A DNA stretch of 64,000 nucleotides from the NCBI RefSeq assembly GCF_040802235.1, contig NC_133164.1, positions 90,884,302-90,948,301 of the forward strand. Reading direction: 5' to 3'. Source of the stretch: Manis javanica. Lineage: Eukaryota; Chordata; Mammalia; Pholidota; Manidae. Both the position numbers and the translations under genes were made by a program. The notes below the pieces were generated by a model. That model was not told the DNA's origin. It was given only the letters and a program-made list of their open reading frames with translations, and made no database searches. Below, piece by piece: positions 1 through 10,515 of the stretch (positions within the stretch are counted from its first letter, which is position 1; each line of letters begins with the position of its first letter).

Positions 1-329
1 AAGAGGGTGGCCAAGGTGTGTGGAGAAGTGGGCAGAATTATAACTTGCTTCTGGGAGGGAGCCTGCAGGCCCTGGGGGCAGACTAGCTACAAGGGGTAGA
101 AAGAGAGAGCAGCAATGCACTTGGTGGAGGAAATCAAGGGTGCTATTTGGGCTCCAGTGCATCTGAAAAGACAAGTTGTGATGCAAGGAGAGATGTTGAG
201 AAAGCCTCTGGACATGAGAGGGTGGTTGCTTCTCAGAGGGGAGAGAAGAGGAACAGCTGAAGGAAGGTGGCTGGGAGGCAGGGGCAGTACATGTGCATGC
301 CCATATACTGCACTTCTTCTCTTTTCTGC

Positions 330-505
330 TTATTGGCTAGTGAAACAGACAAAACAATCTAGAAACAGATGCAACAATATTAAAAAACATTTATGACAAA
401 TGGCATTTCACCTATGTCATGGGGTTGCAAGGATAACATGAATTAATATAAGCAACATGCTTAGAAAAGTAAGTAGCACATGCTCAATGTTCACTGCATT
501 TTTTT
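330..505 (+). mobile_element. MIR SINE, 3' part
   Basis: CCTATGTCATGGGGTTGCAAGGATAACATGAATTAATATAAGCAACATGCTTAGAAAAGTAAGTAGCACATGCTCAA follows the MIR order: CTCATAGGGTTG, AGGATTAAATGAGTTAATA, GCTTAGAACAG, GCACATAGTAAGCGCTCAA. Confidence 0.6.
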
Positions 506-544
506 AAAATTTCAATTTCACTAGAAAAAGACTAGTTTACCAAG

Positions 545-1640
545 TGAGGGATCTTTGCCTAACTTGCTATCCATCTGGAAAAAAGTCTCTTAGAATCTCT
601 ACCATACACTTAAGTAAAAATACACTTCATATTGATTAAAGATATGCATGGACACTAAGATTTGGGGATTTTATTGTATGTACCTCAATATAAAATTTTT
701 TTAATGGTTTTAAAAATGTGCATGGAAGAAATCAAACTAGGGAAGTATGGGAAAAATATTTGGAAGAATAGTCAATTGTCTAGTCTCAATCTAAATGAGG
801 TCATTTTTACACTGCAGAAAACCCAGACTCAATGATGAAAGAGTTCGACCATGTACGAAATCCTATAAGGCAAAAATGCTATAAACCATGGCAAAGATAA
901 ATAAGGGGAAAGAAAATATTGCATTATATGTGACAAGGATGAATTTCCCCAAAATACAAAGATTTCTTAGAAAAACTGATGAACAACCCAACAGAAGATT
1001 ATCTTCAAAAGAGAAAATACAGAGAAACATATGAAACATATGAAAAAGAGGCTTTATCTCACCAGTATTTAGGTGAACCAATGACCTTCACCTTCTCACA
1101 CATCCGGTTTGACCCAGCTTTCTCAGACATTGATGCAGAGAGTGTGAACTGCTACTGTTTTTGTATGATCTGGTAAATAAAAATGTGCATGTCATTCCAT
1201 TCAGTAATTTCTCTTTTAGGCGTTCAGAGAAAAGAAATAAAAAGCAGCAGTATATACAAGACTTTGGCTGCTGCACTGTTTGAACTAGCAAAGCAGTGAC
1301 AAAAATGTGAATATCCATTAATAGGAAAATTATTAGATAAATTATTGTTCATTACATTTTTTAATACTATCAGCTATTAAAATGTGTGAGACTATATATA
1401 CTGACCTGAAAAGATGTTTGCAGTCTGTTTAAGTAAAAAGCCAAGTTATGTAGTAGACACTAACATCCTATTTTGTTTTTGTTTTTTTGTTGATTGTGTG
1501 TGTGTGTGGTGGTGGTGGTGAGTGGTGATGTTACACATTCACAAATGTACTTACATGTGTAAGGACACAGAAGATACTCAATTGCTAATGCTGACCACCT
1601 CAGAGAAGCAGGATGGAAAGGTGGAAAGAGCAGGCATAAC
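545..1640 (+). mobile_element. Ancient L1 (L1ME/HAL1-like), ORF2 end and 3' region
   Basis: Read in order, the stretch resembles the last quarter of a very old L1: a CTTGCTATCCATCTGGAAAAAA block near 565, the ACATATGAAACATATGAAAAAG block near 1028, TTTGACCCAGCTTTCTC at 1108, TCCATTAATAGGAAAATTATTAG at 1313, and a final part with a TG-rich run. The 65-75 residue open frames in it are chance or LINE remnants. Confidence 0.55.
1495..1533. repeat. TG / TGG simple repeat
   Basis: A short (TG)n run passes into (GGT)n at 1495-1533, inside the old L1 3' region. It may be length-polymorphic. Confidence 0.8.
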
Positions 1641-1764
1641 AACTTTTCTTTTGAAAAATTAAAATGTCTACATAAATGTAAATACGTACTTTCTCTACAA
1701 ACTTTGGTAATGCTTTAAGGATAAGTAAGGTTCTAATACCCACAATATTTTTTTTTAAAAACCT

Positions 1765-2505
1765 CTTCTCTTATGGTTCAACAACAAAAGACAGCCAACC
1801 CAATTTAAAGATGGGCAAAGGACTCGGAACAGGTATTTCTCCAAAGAAGGTATACAAATTGTCAGTAAACACATGAAAAGATGCTCAACGTCGTTACTCA
1901 TTAGGAAACACAAATCAAAACCACAATAAGATGCCACTTCACACTCACTAGGATGGCTAGAATTTTTTTAAAAAAACTGAAAATAAGTGTTGGTTAGGAT
2001 GTGGAGAAACTGAAACTCTTGTTAAACATGGAATTGCCATATGACCCACAATTTCACTCCTAGGTATTTATCCAAAAGAACAGAAAACAGGTACTGAAAC
2101 AAATACACGTTCATGATCATAACAGCACTATTCACAATAGCCAAAAGAAACACAACTCAAGTGTTCATCAAGGAATGAAAGGGTAAACATATACATATGA
2201 TATATACTTGCAATATTGTATTATTCAGCCATAAAAAGGGATGAAGTGGAAGAAGCCAGACACAAAGGATCGTATGTATGTTTCCAGTTATATGATGTGT
2301 CCAGAAAGCAGACTAGTGGTTGGGAAGGGAGAATGGGGAACAACTGCCAAACGGGTATGGGGTTTCCTTTAAAGTGACAGAAATGTTTCAGAACTAGGTA
2401 ACAGGGATGTCTGCGCAACACTGTAAATTTATTCAAAGCCACTAAATCATTCACCTTAAAATGGTTAAGTTGTATGAATTTCATTTCAGTTAAAAACGGG
2501 GTCGG
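1765..2505 (+). mobile_element. L1M fragment, ORF2 C-terminal end and 3' UTR
   Basis: L1 ORF2 landmarks appear in order: ATGGGCAAAGGACTCGGAACAGG, ACATGAAAAGATGCTCAACGTC, GGATGTGGAGAAACTGAAAC, TATTTATCCAAAAGAACAG and TTCAGCCATAAAAAGG. They are followed by an L1M-type 3' UTR (AGTGGTTGGGAAGGGAGAATGGGG) ending near 2500, just before the CpG-rich promoter. Many indels; not coding. Confidence 0.8.
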
Positions 2506-2883
2506 GGGGAGATAAGCTCGCGTGTGCAAATGCGGAGAGCAGGATGGGCTGGAGTCTCTCCTCCCAGAGCCAAGTCAATACCCCAGACTCGTGAATCTCG
2601 AAGAGAAGTGGGCTGAGAAAGTGGTATCAAAGAGGAGGCTATCTAGAGAAAAAGACAGAAAGGTGGGCGGGACACTAGGTTCCTGACCTCGCCACCCTGG
2701 CCAGGTCAATCTGCTTCTGCCGGCTACGATCTGAAGCCGATTCGCGCAGGCCCGCAGGGACGGGGTCGGAACGCTGGGCAGACCCTGGGACCGGCAGAAG
2801 GTCGGCCGGTGAGCCGGACCCGACGAGCAGGACACCGGAACTTCTCAGCCGCGGGCGCCTGTTCCCGGAGGGAGCTTGGGTCC

Positions 2884-2891
2884 TGACGTCA
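2884..2891. promoter_or_regulatory. CRE palindrome TGACGTCA (CREB/ATF site)
   Basis: This is an exact 8-bp TGACGTCA, 80 bp upstream of the C18orf21 start codon and inside the CpG-rich stretch. Full CREs close to transcription starts of CpG-island genes are often bound by CREB/ATF1. Use here is inferred from position only. Confidence 0.6.
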
Positions 2892-2915
2892 AGTTCCGCC
2901 ACGCTGCGAAGCCGG

Positions 2916-2922
2916 CTTCCGG
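2916..2922 (-). promoter_or_regulatory. ETS-type core (CCGGAAG on the minus strand)
   Basis: CTTCCGG reads as CCGGAAG on the opposite strand, the core bound by GABPA/ELK-class ETS factors. It is 25 bp from the CRE and 49 bp before the ATG, a spacing common in TATA-less housekeeping promoters. A second, weaker ACCGGAA lies at 2834-2840. Confidence 0.45.
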
Positions 2923-2970
2923 AGTCTCATTTCGTCGGCGGGTCCCGGCGGCCTGCGAGCGGCGGTGGAG

Positions 2971-3047
2971 ATGAGGCAGAAGCACTACCTTGAGGCTGCG
3001 GCGTGGAAGTTACACGCTAGCTGCCCGAGTGAGGCCCGCTATCTCCT
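2971..3047 (+). CDS. C18orf21: C18orf21 coding exon 1
   Basis: It runs from the ATG in context GGAGATGA to the donor CT|GTAAGG, 77 nt, ending in phase 2. It encodes the conserved N-terminus, including KHYLEAA and SEARYL. This is the first ATG that fits the family start. Confidence 0.93.
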
Positions 3048-6000
3048 GTAAGGGAGGCGCGGGATGGGAGGCGGGCGGCGAGGGGGTGTTCCGTCGCCCC
3101 TCACGAGCCTCTTCTCTTTTACAGCTGGGCCTACAGTTCGTCGCAAGGTAGGACGACGCCGGTCAGCCGCGGCTCAGGCTCTCGTGGCCCTGCTGCCCTC
3201 CGTCCGCACAGCGCTCTGAATGACCCCAAAGAGAAATCTGATCGACCTGTTGCTCTCATAACCCCCACTGAGGCTTCTGGGTTTCACAACAAATCCAAAT
3301 TCCTTCATCTGCCGTACCTTGCCTGACCTATTAGCGGCATTTGACACATTGATGAGTCTTTTCGAAATAGTTCCTCACTGGGCTTCCAGGTCATGGGACC
3401 TCCTACCTCTTTAGCTAGTACTTCTCCATCTGCTTTCCTGGCGCCTCCTCATTTCTTCAACCTCTATAAATGTTGGAATGTCCCAATACTCAGCCCTTGG
3501 ACCTCTTTTCTAGCTACATTGACTTTCATGGTGACATTTTTCATCCAGTTTCATGGCTTTTCAGTTCTGTATACTGGGGACTTCCAAATTTATATCTCCA
3601 GCCCAGGCTTTTCCCCGAATTTTAGACTCATATCCAGATGCCTCTTTGACGGCTTCTTTTCAGTGTCTGTTAGGCCCAAACCTCAGCTTATTCCAACATG
3701 GTGCTCCTCCAGTTTTTCCCATTTCAGAGAGTAACTCCATCTTTATTTTGCTCCCAAACCTTGGGGTCATTCTTTACTCTGTAACAGCCTTCCTCACCAA
3801 CCCAATATGCCAGCAAACCCTGCTGGCTTTACAATATATAAAAAATCTAGCCACTTCTCACCATATCCATTTTACTACCCTGAGCCAAGCCATCAATCTA
3901 ATCTCTCCTAGAGTAACGCCAGCAGCTCCCATGCATATCCACAGTTCCATTCTCAGTCCAGCAAAGTAAGCCTAATAAACCCAAGCTAGATCATGTCACT
4001 TCTCTGCTGCAAACTCTTAAGTGACTTCCATCTCAGTAAAACTGAAAATCTTTTGAAAGGACTACATGAGCCCACATTACCTCTCTGACCTGCTCTCCCT
4101 TTTGTCCACTTAACTGTGACCAACTACTCGGCCTCCTTACTGTTTCTTGTCCTTTGCTTCTGCCCTTCTGCCTGGAACTCTTACCTCACATATCTGTTTG
4201 GATTCTTCCCTCATTTCCTTCTGGTCTCTGTAGATGTCACTCTACAAAGCCTTCCCTGGCTACCTATTGAAGATTACAGCAGCTTCATTGCCACTCTATT
4301 CCCCTTTCCCGTCCTACTTTTTTCTTCCCAGCACTTAACGTCTGGTGGTGTGTTACCTCTTGAATTGTCCTTTGTTCACTGCTGTATCTCTTGCACCCAG
4401 AACAGTGCCTCAATAACAGTTGCTTAATAAATATGAGTGAATTTTACATTTGGCAAGCTAAGTTAACAAGCATGATTCTTAGTTTTTGTAGTGCCATTGT
4501 ACCCATAATACTGCACAGTGCTCACCAGCAAATAAATAGGTGGTGTGCCACCTTTTCAGCTGCATTACCCTCACCTTTTCCTAACTAAATATTGCTTTTT
4601 CACTGTACTTCTGCCTGAAAGTCCTTTACTAATAATGGAATATTATTATTATAATGGATGGTATCTCTAAATACAGATAGGATTTATAGTTATCTATGAT
4701 GACCTTTGTCAAGTCTCCTCTTTGAAGTGTTTATGGCTGGCCCACACAGAGTTTAGTAATTTCCAGGGCATGTTAATCATATTCTGTTATGTTTCTCACC
4801 AGTCACCATTTGCTTTGGGCTTTCCTAGAATGTATTTTAACGATAGCAACTCTTTCACTACCTATTTGTGTCTCCACAGTCTAGCATGGTAGACGGTCAG
4901 TGAATGCTTTCTTGATTGCATAAAGGGTCTGGGACAAGTCTATTACCCTGCTACCTTGTACTGAGGCAGGTCCGCTGTCATGTTACCTTGTACTGAGAAA
5001 GCTACCTTGTAAACATAGCTACGGCCACAAACACAAAATTATGCTGTTAAAAAAAAATCACAATTTGTTATTTTGTGATAAATGTGTTTGTAAAATTGGT
5101 GAGACATACAGCATTTTTTATTTAGTAGCAAGTAATGAGCACTGTAGCAAAGAGTGGGGACTTAACCTATCTGTTGCTAAAAGGAGTGAATGTACAAAAT
5201 TTACAAAATATTGCCAATTTATCTTTTTGTAAGTCCTCATATTTTTTGAGTTTGCTTAAGAAGAATGTGTAGCTGTCTTATTAAATAATATACCTTTCCA
5301 CATTTATAATGTGGCAGTTTGAGGTTAACAAAATATTCTGGTTTGCTGAATTATGAGTTTCATTTGTATCATTTTAGACCATAAAAGCACTTTTGAAGGA
5401 ACATGTCCATACTGTTTCCAATTGCTGGTTCTGGATAACTCCAGAGTCCGCCTGAAACCCAAGCCCAAATTGACACCCAAAATACAGAAACTTCTTAACC
5501 AAGAAGCAAGAAATTCTACACTCAGTTTTAAAGAAGCAAAAATTGTGAGAAAGTACAAAGAATCCAGAAGTCTGTTGGTAAGATTTCAATTCCAGTATGT
5601 ATAAATAAACTAGAATTTTCTTTTATTAAAACGAGGTTAAGAATCAGCCTGAGTATAACTCATAGTAGTATATTTAGATTGTCAGAATATACACATCAAT
5701 GTTTTTTCTAGTGAAAAATATACAGCTTTCATCAAAAATGCTTATTTTTGTTTCTCATGATTACCTAAAATCAAACATCAAAAGCTCTAAATTGTTTTCA
5801 GATCTCATTGTTGAGCACAATTATTTTCACAAATTTGAGGATAGCTTGAGCTGGCCAATGTGACTTCACCTCAACTACAGTTACCACAAAATTATTTTTA
5901 TAGTTAAGAATCCTTTTCAAACAGCAGTACCTTATCTGTTAGGTGCCAGTCTCACTTCAGTCATTTCCCAACCCCTATCCCCACATCAGAGTATGTATTT

Positions 6001-9000
6001 AAATTTATATCAAACAAAGATAAGTGCATCTTATGTTCATTAGTAAACATTTACTGAGGGGTCTCTCTTAGGCCAAACAACTCTAAATATTGGGGAAAGA
6101 AGATGTAATAAAACAACCAAAATAAAATTCCTTATGGTTTACTAAATAAAGACAGGTATCATGTATTTTATCTGCATGTTCTATGTTAACATTTATCAAC
6201 TATTTGAGTGCCTGCTTATTACCAGGCACTGTGCTGGGCACTGGACATTATGATAGCTTATGTCTGGCCCAACACTACGATCAATAATAACTTGGATCAG
6301 AACTGTCATATTTAAGAGATTACCAGTATTAGATGGGTAAGTGCGTTTTACTTTGTCATAAAATTAACTTTGATCTATATCCAGCCTCTTCAAAAAATAC
6401 AAAGCAACTTACATGGACCTTTGATATATGCGGATCATTGATTTGCAGTTTCATTTCATGAACATCATAGTCACTCTCAATTAAGCTAGTTTGTATTAAT
6501 TTTGTTGACGTCTGGGGTGAATCCTATGCCTTGTCAGTCAGACAATGTATAAGAAAGGCATATTGCTATAAAATAGACCATTTCTTGAAAAATGGATCCT
6601 GAAAAGGTTAACTTCTAGAGCTAATGAACTGAAGGGGTATGAGAATGTGAGAATTAATTTGAATGGTTTTAACATTCCTTTAGTGATTAAGGGTTTGAAA
6701 AGGTCACTTAAATTTTCAGTGATATCTTAACATGTTTTATTGGAAAAGGCTTGGAGTTCATCTGCAGAAAATGTTAAAAGTCTATTGCTATTATAAAGAA
6801 CATTGTTCAAGATGTTAAAAGGTATTATTCCCAATCTCTCCATTCCTCCCAGTTTTACACTGAGAAAGTAGAGACTTCATTATCTTTTAAAAAGGTGTTT
6901 TAAATTAAGTACAAGTGTTTAGCCATTAACTTTTAATTGAAGATTTTCTCATTTCAAATTTGTATCTTGCCTGATTGCTGTTGCTAGATTACAGGCTTCC
7001 CAAGGGCAGACCCTGTTTCTCACCTGTGTAGTACTTGGTGTAGTAGTCCCTGACATATAAGAATTTAATGAACATGTACTTTATTGGATTAAATTATAAG
7101 AGAAATCAGACCCAATATTTCTTCTTTTGATGGTAGTTGATTACTTGTAAAATATGCAACAGAACAGTTAAGCATCATGGTAAAAGCAGAAGCTTTCTAT
7201 CAGCAATGAAGAGCGATCCTACCACTCCTACAAGTAAACTCAGCCTGAAGACACCAGAGAGAAAGACTCTAAATTCTGCAAACCTAAATCATGATACATC
7301 TGGTTCCAAAGGCAAGAGTCCAGTATTGATTTTCAGGTATCTTAATTCATTAAGCTTCTTGAATTGCCAGTGTTAGTTCTTGAGTATTTCTTTTAATTTC
7401 CTCTGTTTAATATGCACTCCCTAAATTTGCCATGCAGTTCAGGCCTTGGCCCCCCTTTCTCCTCTAATGTAATATACTTCCATATCTCCCATCCTCCTCT
7501 GTGCATATGACTTCCAGGTATATTCCTGTACTTTAACCTCTCCCTGGGCATGTTCCCAGCTGCCTGGTAAATGCATCTCTTCACCCTGTTACACATCCCC
7601 ACAGCTAACTACTCAGACCTAAATTCCTTATTCAGTGAAAGAACATGCCCTAAAAGATATTCTTACATGAAATGGCCAGTATAGTTGACAACTCATACTC
7701 CTGTGGTACTTGTTCAGTCACCCATTTCTTTCTATCCTACTTTCATGGTGTTTGCATCTATTCTCTTTTTCTCCCTTCTGCTATTATCTGTTCCGGTCTT
7801 TATTCACCTTTTGCTGGGACTACAATAATAATTTCCTAAGTCTTCCTGCCTCAAATTTCAAACCATCTGGTTTGGTATTTTCCTAAAACATAGCTCTGAT
7901 GAGAAGCACCTCCCTCTGTAGTATATGGATTAAGTGCTCCACTGTGGCTTTCCAGCCCCCTCATTATTTGGCCCCCACCTGCCTCCTGTGTCAGGAAAAC
8001 TGAACCACTCGCAGCTTACTTTCCCACTTTTAACCTTTGTTCTTGCTATTTCCTCTACCAGAAATTCTGTGTAAATCTAACTAAATAGGAATTTGTCTAA
8101 TGATACTACGTTAACTGGACATGTTTTATTTTTAATAATCCTCAATACTTTATTCAGTGTGATAGTAAATTTAATTCTATAGAAACTGAAAAAAACTTTT
8201 GAACATTTTGTTACAAAAGAGAAACTGAGTATGGCAGTTTTTCAAACACAAAGCAAGGACTGAGTTATCTCTGCTTACTGAATTGAGTTTTTTATATTGG
8301 GTTTGATGTTTATAAAATTGAGTAAAAATTAAAATTCCAAGCCCAGTTTTTTCCTATATTGTTTGTTTAATTATTTTGATTTTTGGCACAATAGGAACTA
8401 ATCATAGAAGTTTCTACCTCACTGAATAAATGTAGATAAAAGAAAATTTGGCATACTTGACAAAATTCACTGGTGTTTAGACTAGACTGTTTCTTGGATA
8501 TATGTAGGAATGAGAAAGCACATTTACCATATAGATGGGGAGTCAGAGAGGGATTAGACTGACAGACCTCAAATAGGGTTCAGGGGAATGAACACAACCG
8601 GAAGGCATGAAATAGAATGAAGCATACACACATACCAGATGGGGAATTATTCAGTGGATATTTTTAAAGGAACTTCTGTGTCCCTGGCACTGTTAAAAAG
8701 TCCTGGAATATATAATTAGTAGTACAAAGTGTCTGCCCTATGAAGCTTACATTCTAGAGGCAGAAGATGCAATGGAGTGACACCTGCAAGTGTAGATTGA
8801 GATCCTTCACTTTTGGGAAAGGAAATGGACTTAAGCTGTTAAGAAGAAATATGCTTTTAAAGTCCTTGATTAAAATTGTCATAGGTCTTGATGTCAGACT
8901 GAAAGAGAACTCAGAACATAGATGAGAAGAGTAGAAAATTATTTTAGTAGCAGTTATCTACAATAAGCAGGAAGCACACTTTTAAACTGTCGTTTGTCAG

Positions 9001-9187
9001 TATACCTAATTGTAGTTTTATGTTTCTTTTCAGAACACCTATATCTGGACAGTCAACACCCACTTCCTCTTCAAAGAATGTGAACAAAACAAAGAAACGC
9101 TTCTGTCAACTAAAAATGCTGCTTAGTCAGAGTGAATACCACAAGAATCCAAAAGTGGACTTCAGAAATTTCTTATCTTCTTTGTAA
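2971..9187 (+). CDS. C18orf21: C18orf21 (UPF0711 / RNase MRP protein RMP24), complete five-exon coding region
   Basis: Joined coding exons are 2971-3047, 3125-3147, 5378-5577, 7137-7336 and 9034-9187: 654 nt, 217 residues plus TAA. Every junction has GT/AG borders and keeps frame. The start MRQKHYLEAAA and end FRNFLSSL match the human protein as I remember it, with only substitutions between them. Two CxxC pairs, CPYC in exon 3 and CKIC at the start of exon 4, suggest a zinc ribbon like that of RNase P/MRP subunits Rpr2/Rpp21/Snm1. The C-terminal half is Lys/Ser/Thr-rich and probably disordered. The protein was reported recently as an RNase MRP-specific subunit acting in nucleolar pre-rRNA processing; I rely on memory for this. 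The stop comes about six residues before the human one. Neighbour RPRD1A converges from the right. Confidence 0.95.
3125..3147 (+). CDS. C18orf21: C18orf21 coding exon 2 (23-nt microexon)
   Basis: Only 23 nt between acceptor TTTTACAG and donor GTAGGA, encoding the WAYSSSQ stretch that matches WAYTSSH in human. The intron before it is only 77 bp, near the working minimum for mammals. The assignment rests on frame, borders and family identity together. Confidence 0.9.
3320..4437 (+). mobile_element. L2 LINE, 3' part of ORF2 and 3' end, in C18orf21 intron 2
   Basis: Broken translations give L2 reverse-transcriptase C-terminal phrases such as IYISSPGFSPNF, APPVFPIS and PNLGVILYS. They are followed by the L2 3' region (CCTGGAACTCTT, GCCTTCCCTGGCTAC, CACCCAGAACAGTGCCT) and an end in AATAAATATGAGTGAA. 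Divergence is heavy, as expected of an ancient mammalian LINE. Same strand as the host gene. Confidence 0.8.
4438..5377 (+). other. Rest of C18orf21 intron 2, no gene seen
   Basis: AT-rich sequence with no exon, RNA gene or clear repeat that I can name. A short stretch near 4865-4925 (TCTCCACAGTCTAGCATGG) looks like an L2 3' end but is too decayed to call. It ends at the exon 3 acceptor. Confidence 0.5.
5378..5577 (+). CDS. C18orf21: C18orf21 coding exon 3 (first CxxC pair)
   Basis: Acceptor CATTTTAG and donor G|GTAAGA bound a 200-nt exon. It encodes CPYCFQLLVLD, the first half of the presumed zinc ribbon, then a basic stretch rich in Lys and Arg (RLKPKPKLTPKIQKLL). It enters with a codon split after exon 2 and leaves in phase 0. 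Confidence 0.95.
5578..7136 (+). other. C18orf21 intron 3
   Basis: AT-rich intron. I see no open gene in it. A phrase at 6225-6250 (CCAGGCACTGTGCTGGGCACTGG) belongs to an old, widespread mammalian repeat, and an L2 3' end precedes exon 4. Confidence 0.5.
6965..7095 (+). mobile_element. L2 3' end fragment in C18orf21 intron 3
   Basis: The order matches the L2 3' terminus: CCAAGGGCAGACCCTGTTTCTCACCTGTG, then CCCTGACATATAAGAATTTAATGAA. It stops about 40 bp before the exon 4 acceptor, so part of that intron's branch-point neighbourhood may be repeat-derived. Confidence 0.6.
7137..7336 (+). CDS. C18orf21: C18orf21 coding exon 4 (second CxxC pair)
   Basis: Acceptor GATGGTAG and donor AG|GTATCT bound a 200-nt exon. 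It opens with LITCKICNRTVKHHGKS, the second CxxC pair of the presumed zinc ribbon, and continues into the SPxK/TPxR-rich part (TSKLSLKTPERK). It ends in phase 2. Confidence 0.95.
7337..9033 (+). other. C18orf21 intron 4, with probable L2 debris
   Basis: The stretch 7400-8070 has L2-like phrases (GCTTTCCAGCCCCCTCATTATTTGGCCCCCACC, TTCTTGCTATTTCCTCTACCAGAAATTC) and is probably a decayed L2 in + orientation. Around 8650-8770 the sequence (GTGTCCCTGGCACTG, CTTACATTCTAGAGGCAG) belongs to the same unnamed ancient repeat type as 62630-62950. No coding sequence seen. Confidence 0.4.
9034..9187 (+). CDS. C18orf21: C18orf21 coding exon 5 and stop codon
   Basis: Acceptor TTCTTTTCAG is followed by TPISGQSTPTSSS and the conserved end QLKMLLSQ...VDFRNFLSSL, then TAA at 9185-9187. 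As I recall it, the human protein continues for about six residues (KGGLLK). Here the codon after FLSSL has become a stop, so the tail is slightly shorter. Confidence 0.94.
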
Positions 9188-9334
9188 GGGATGAACTATA
9201 AAAATAAGAAATGCTCAATGCAATTTCTGAAAACAAAGTCAGAAAAACAGCTTTTAAATACATGTTAGCTAGGGTCCAAGAGCAAACTTTGTGACATTCT
9301 TCAGTGTTTACAGAGAAAATATCTCATTAGAATG

Positions 9335-9410
9335 AATAACTGAAACCTGCCTACGTCATAGGGTGGTTGTGAGGATTAGAAATAAAAGATAGGTCCTTGT
9401 AAGTAATAAA
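9335..9410 (+). mobile_element. MIR SINE fragment in the C18orf21 3' UTR
   Basis: CCTACGTCATAGGGTGGTTGTGAGGATTAGAAATAAAAGATA matches the 3' half of MIR, which typically reads CTACCTCATAGGGTTGTTGTGAGGATTAAATGA. It lies 150-220 nt after the stop and contains or abuts the first two AATAAA hexamers of the transcript. Confidence 0.6.
9405..9410 (+). terminator. C18orf21: Candidate poly(A) signal of C18orf21 (AATAAA)
   Basis: An AATAAA about 220 nt after the stop codon. Others are at 9381-9386 and 9710-9715. The 9710 site would give a 3' UTR of about 550 nt. I cannot choose between them without transcript ends. Confidence 0.45.
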
Positions 9411-9709
9411 GATACATGTGGACATTGTGTAATCAGTTTTCATTATTTATGTCATTTTCTTTCACAAGGTAATTGAGATCATTATGAGAGAGTCTGTTCA
9501 CTCCTTTCTAGGTATCTAGAGCCTTACAGCTGATTCAGAAAAAGGATCATGTGTCCTTGTTTTCCTACAACCATCTACATAACTGTGTATTAGTAAAATC
9601 TAAGCATTATTCCTATTTTGCATGCACAAGTAAATATATGGGACATTTTGGATTGTAGATGTTTCAATCAAATACCAAATGTTCGTTTTACGTTATCTAC
9701 TGTTCCTAT

Positions 9710-9715
9710 AATAAA
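9710..9715 (+). terminator. C18orf21: Alternative distal poly(A) signal of C18orf21 (AATAAA)
   Basis: AATAAA in CTATAATAAATATTT, followed within 40 nt by TGGCATTTTATTAGCTCTGGTG, a weakly GU/U-rich stretch. It could be the distal cleavage signal. Confidence 0.35.
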
Positions 9716-9720
9716 TATTT

Positions 9721-10189
9721 CACCATAAGTGGCATTTTATTAGCTCTGGTGAAGACATTTCTAGGTCTACAGTTTACATCAGAACACAGTATAGTAAGAG
9801 TTCAGCTATCTTAAATCTTTTCTGCAACATAGACTTTTTTTAAGTGATAGGCTAGAATTACATTCAACCTTTTAAAAATGCTTTAAGTAAACAGGTACTT
9901 TTTATGTTTCCAAGCCTCTCTGCTACTTAAAAGTTAAAAACTTACATTTCCTTCCAGTAGGGCCTAGCAAACTGTAAAAGGTCAAAGCTATTAACAAGTT
10001 GGTCTTGTAGTTTTGTGAAAAGCATACTAACTAGTGCTAGCATCAAAGAGGGGTGGTGAGAATCATCATTCTGAACTTCTTTAGACTGAGCTGCAGTGCA
10101 GGTGCTGGGCTTTCCCTTTGTGAACACAGTGTGAAGCACAGTACCTTAGACAGGATAGATGCTTTACCTCTCTGGCTAACTTCTTACTG
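9721..10189. other. Intergenic, nothing recognised
   Basis: AT-rich sequence just past the distal C18orf21 poly(A) signal. I see no exon, RNA gene or repeat that I can name. Confidence 0.4.
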
Positions 10190-10515
10190 GAACATGTGTC
10201 TCCTGAATTTTTACTGCTTTTCTGTTTGCTTACTACTCTTCCTGATCACTGAGTCAGTGAGCTCTTGTAGTTCTCAGAACACACTATTTTTTGGGCAGCT
10301 TTGGCCTTTGCACATGGTCTTGGAGACTGCCCTCCACTCCAACCCCACTGCATTATGAGGAGCCACTCTTCTACCACTCTGTAGAGTCCTGTTTCTGACT
10401 GTGTCCCCAACTGCCTGTGAGCTCTTTGCAGGCCTGGATGATCTCATTTGTTATGCTCCTAGCACCTAGTTTCTTGCTCAGCACATAGTACAAAGTCTGC
10501 AAATATTCTTAAGCT
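10190..10515 (+). mobile_element. L2 LINE 3' fragment
   Basis: CCAACTGCCTGTGAGCTCTTTGCAGGCCTGGATGATCTCATTTG followed by GCTCCTAGCACCTAGTTTCTTGCTCAGCACATAGTA matches the L2 3' end, and the phrase TTTGGCCTTTGCACATGG upstream fits as well. Confidence 0.65.

Larger units (their letters stand above)
2690..3180 (+). promoter_or_regulatory. C18orf21: CpG-rich promoter and 5' end of C18orf21
   Basis: CpG dinucleotides are dense from about 2690 to 3180, unlike the AT-rich flanks. The stretch covers the start codon at 2971, exons 1 and 2 and the short first intron. I see no TATA box at a sensible distance, which fits a housekeeping CpG-island promoter. A perfect CRE palindrome (2884-2891) and an ETS-type core (2916-2922) lie 50-90 bp before the ATG. 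The transcription start cannot be fixed from sequence alone. Confidence 0.8.

Noticed and set aside
2675-2902. Minus-strand open frames suggesting a divergent gene at the CpG-rich promoter
   Set aside because: Composition effect in GC-rich DNA. No family match, and the adjoining sequence to the left is old L1 debris.
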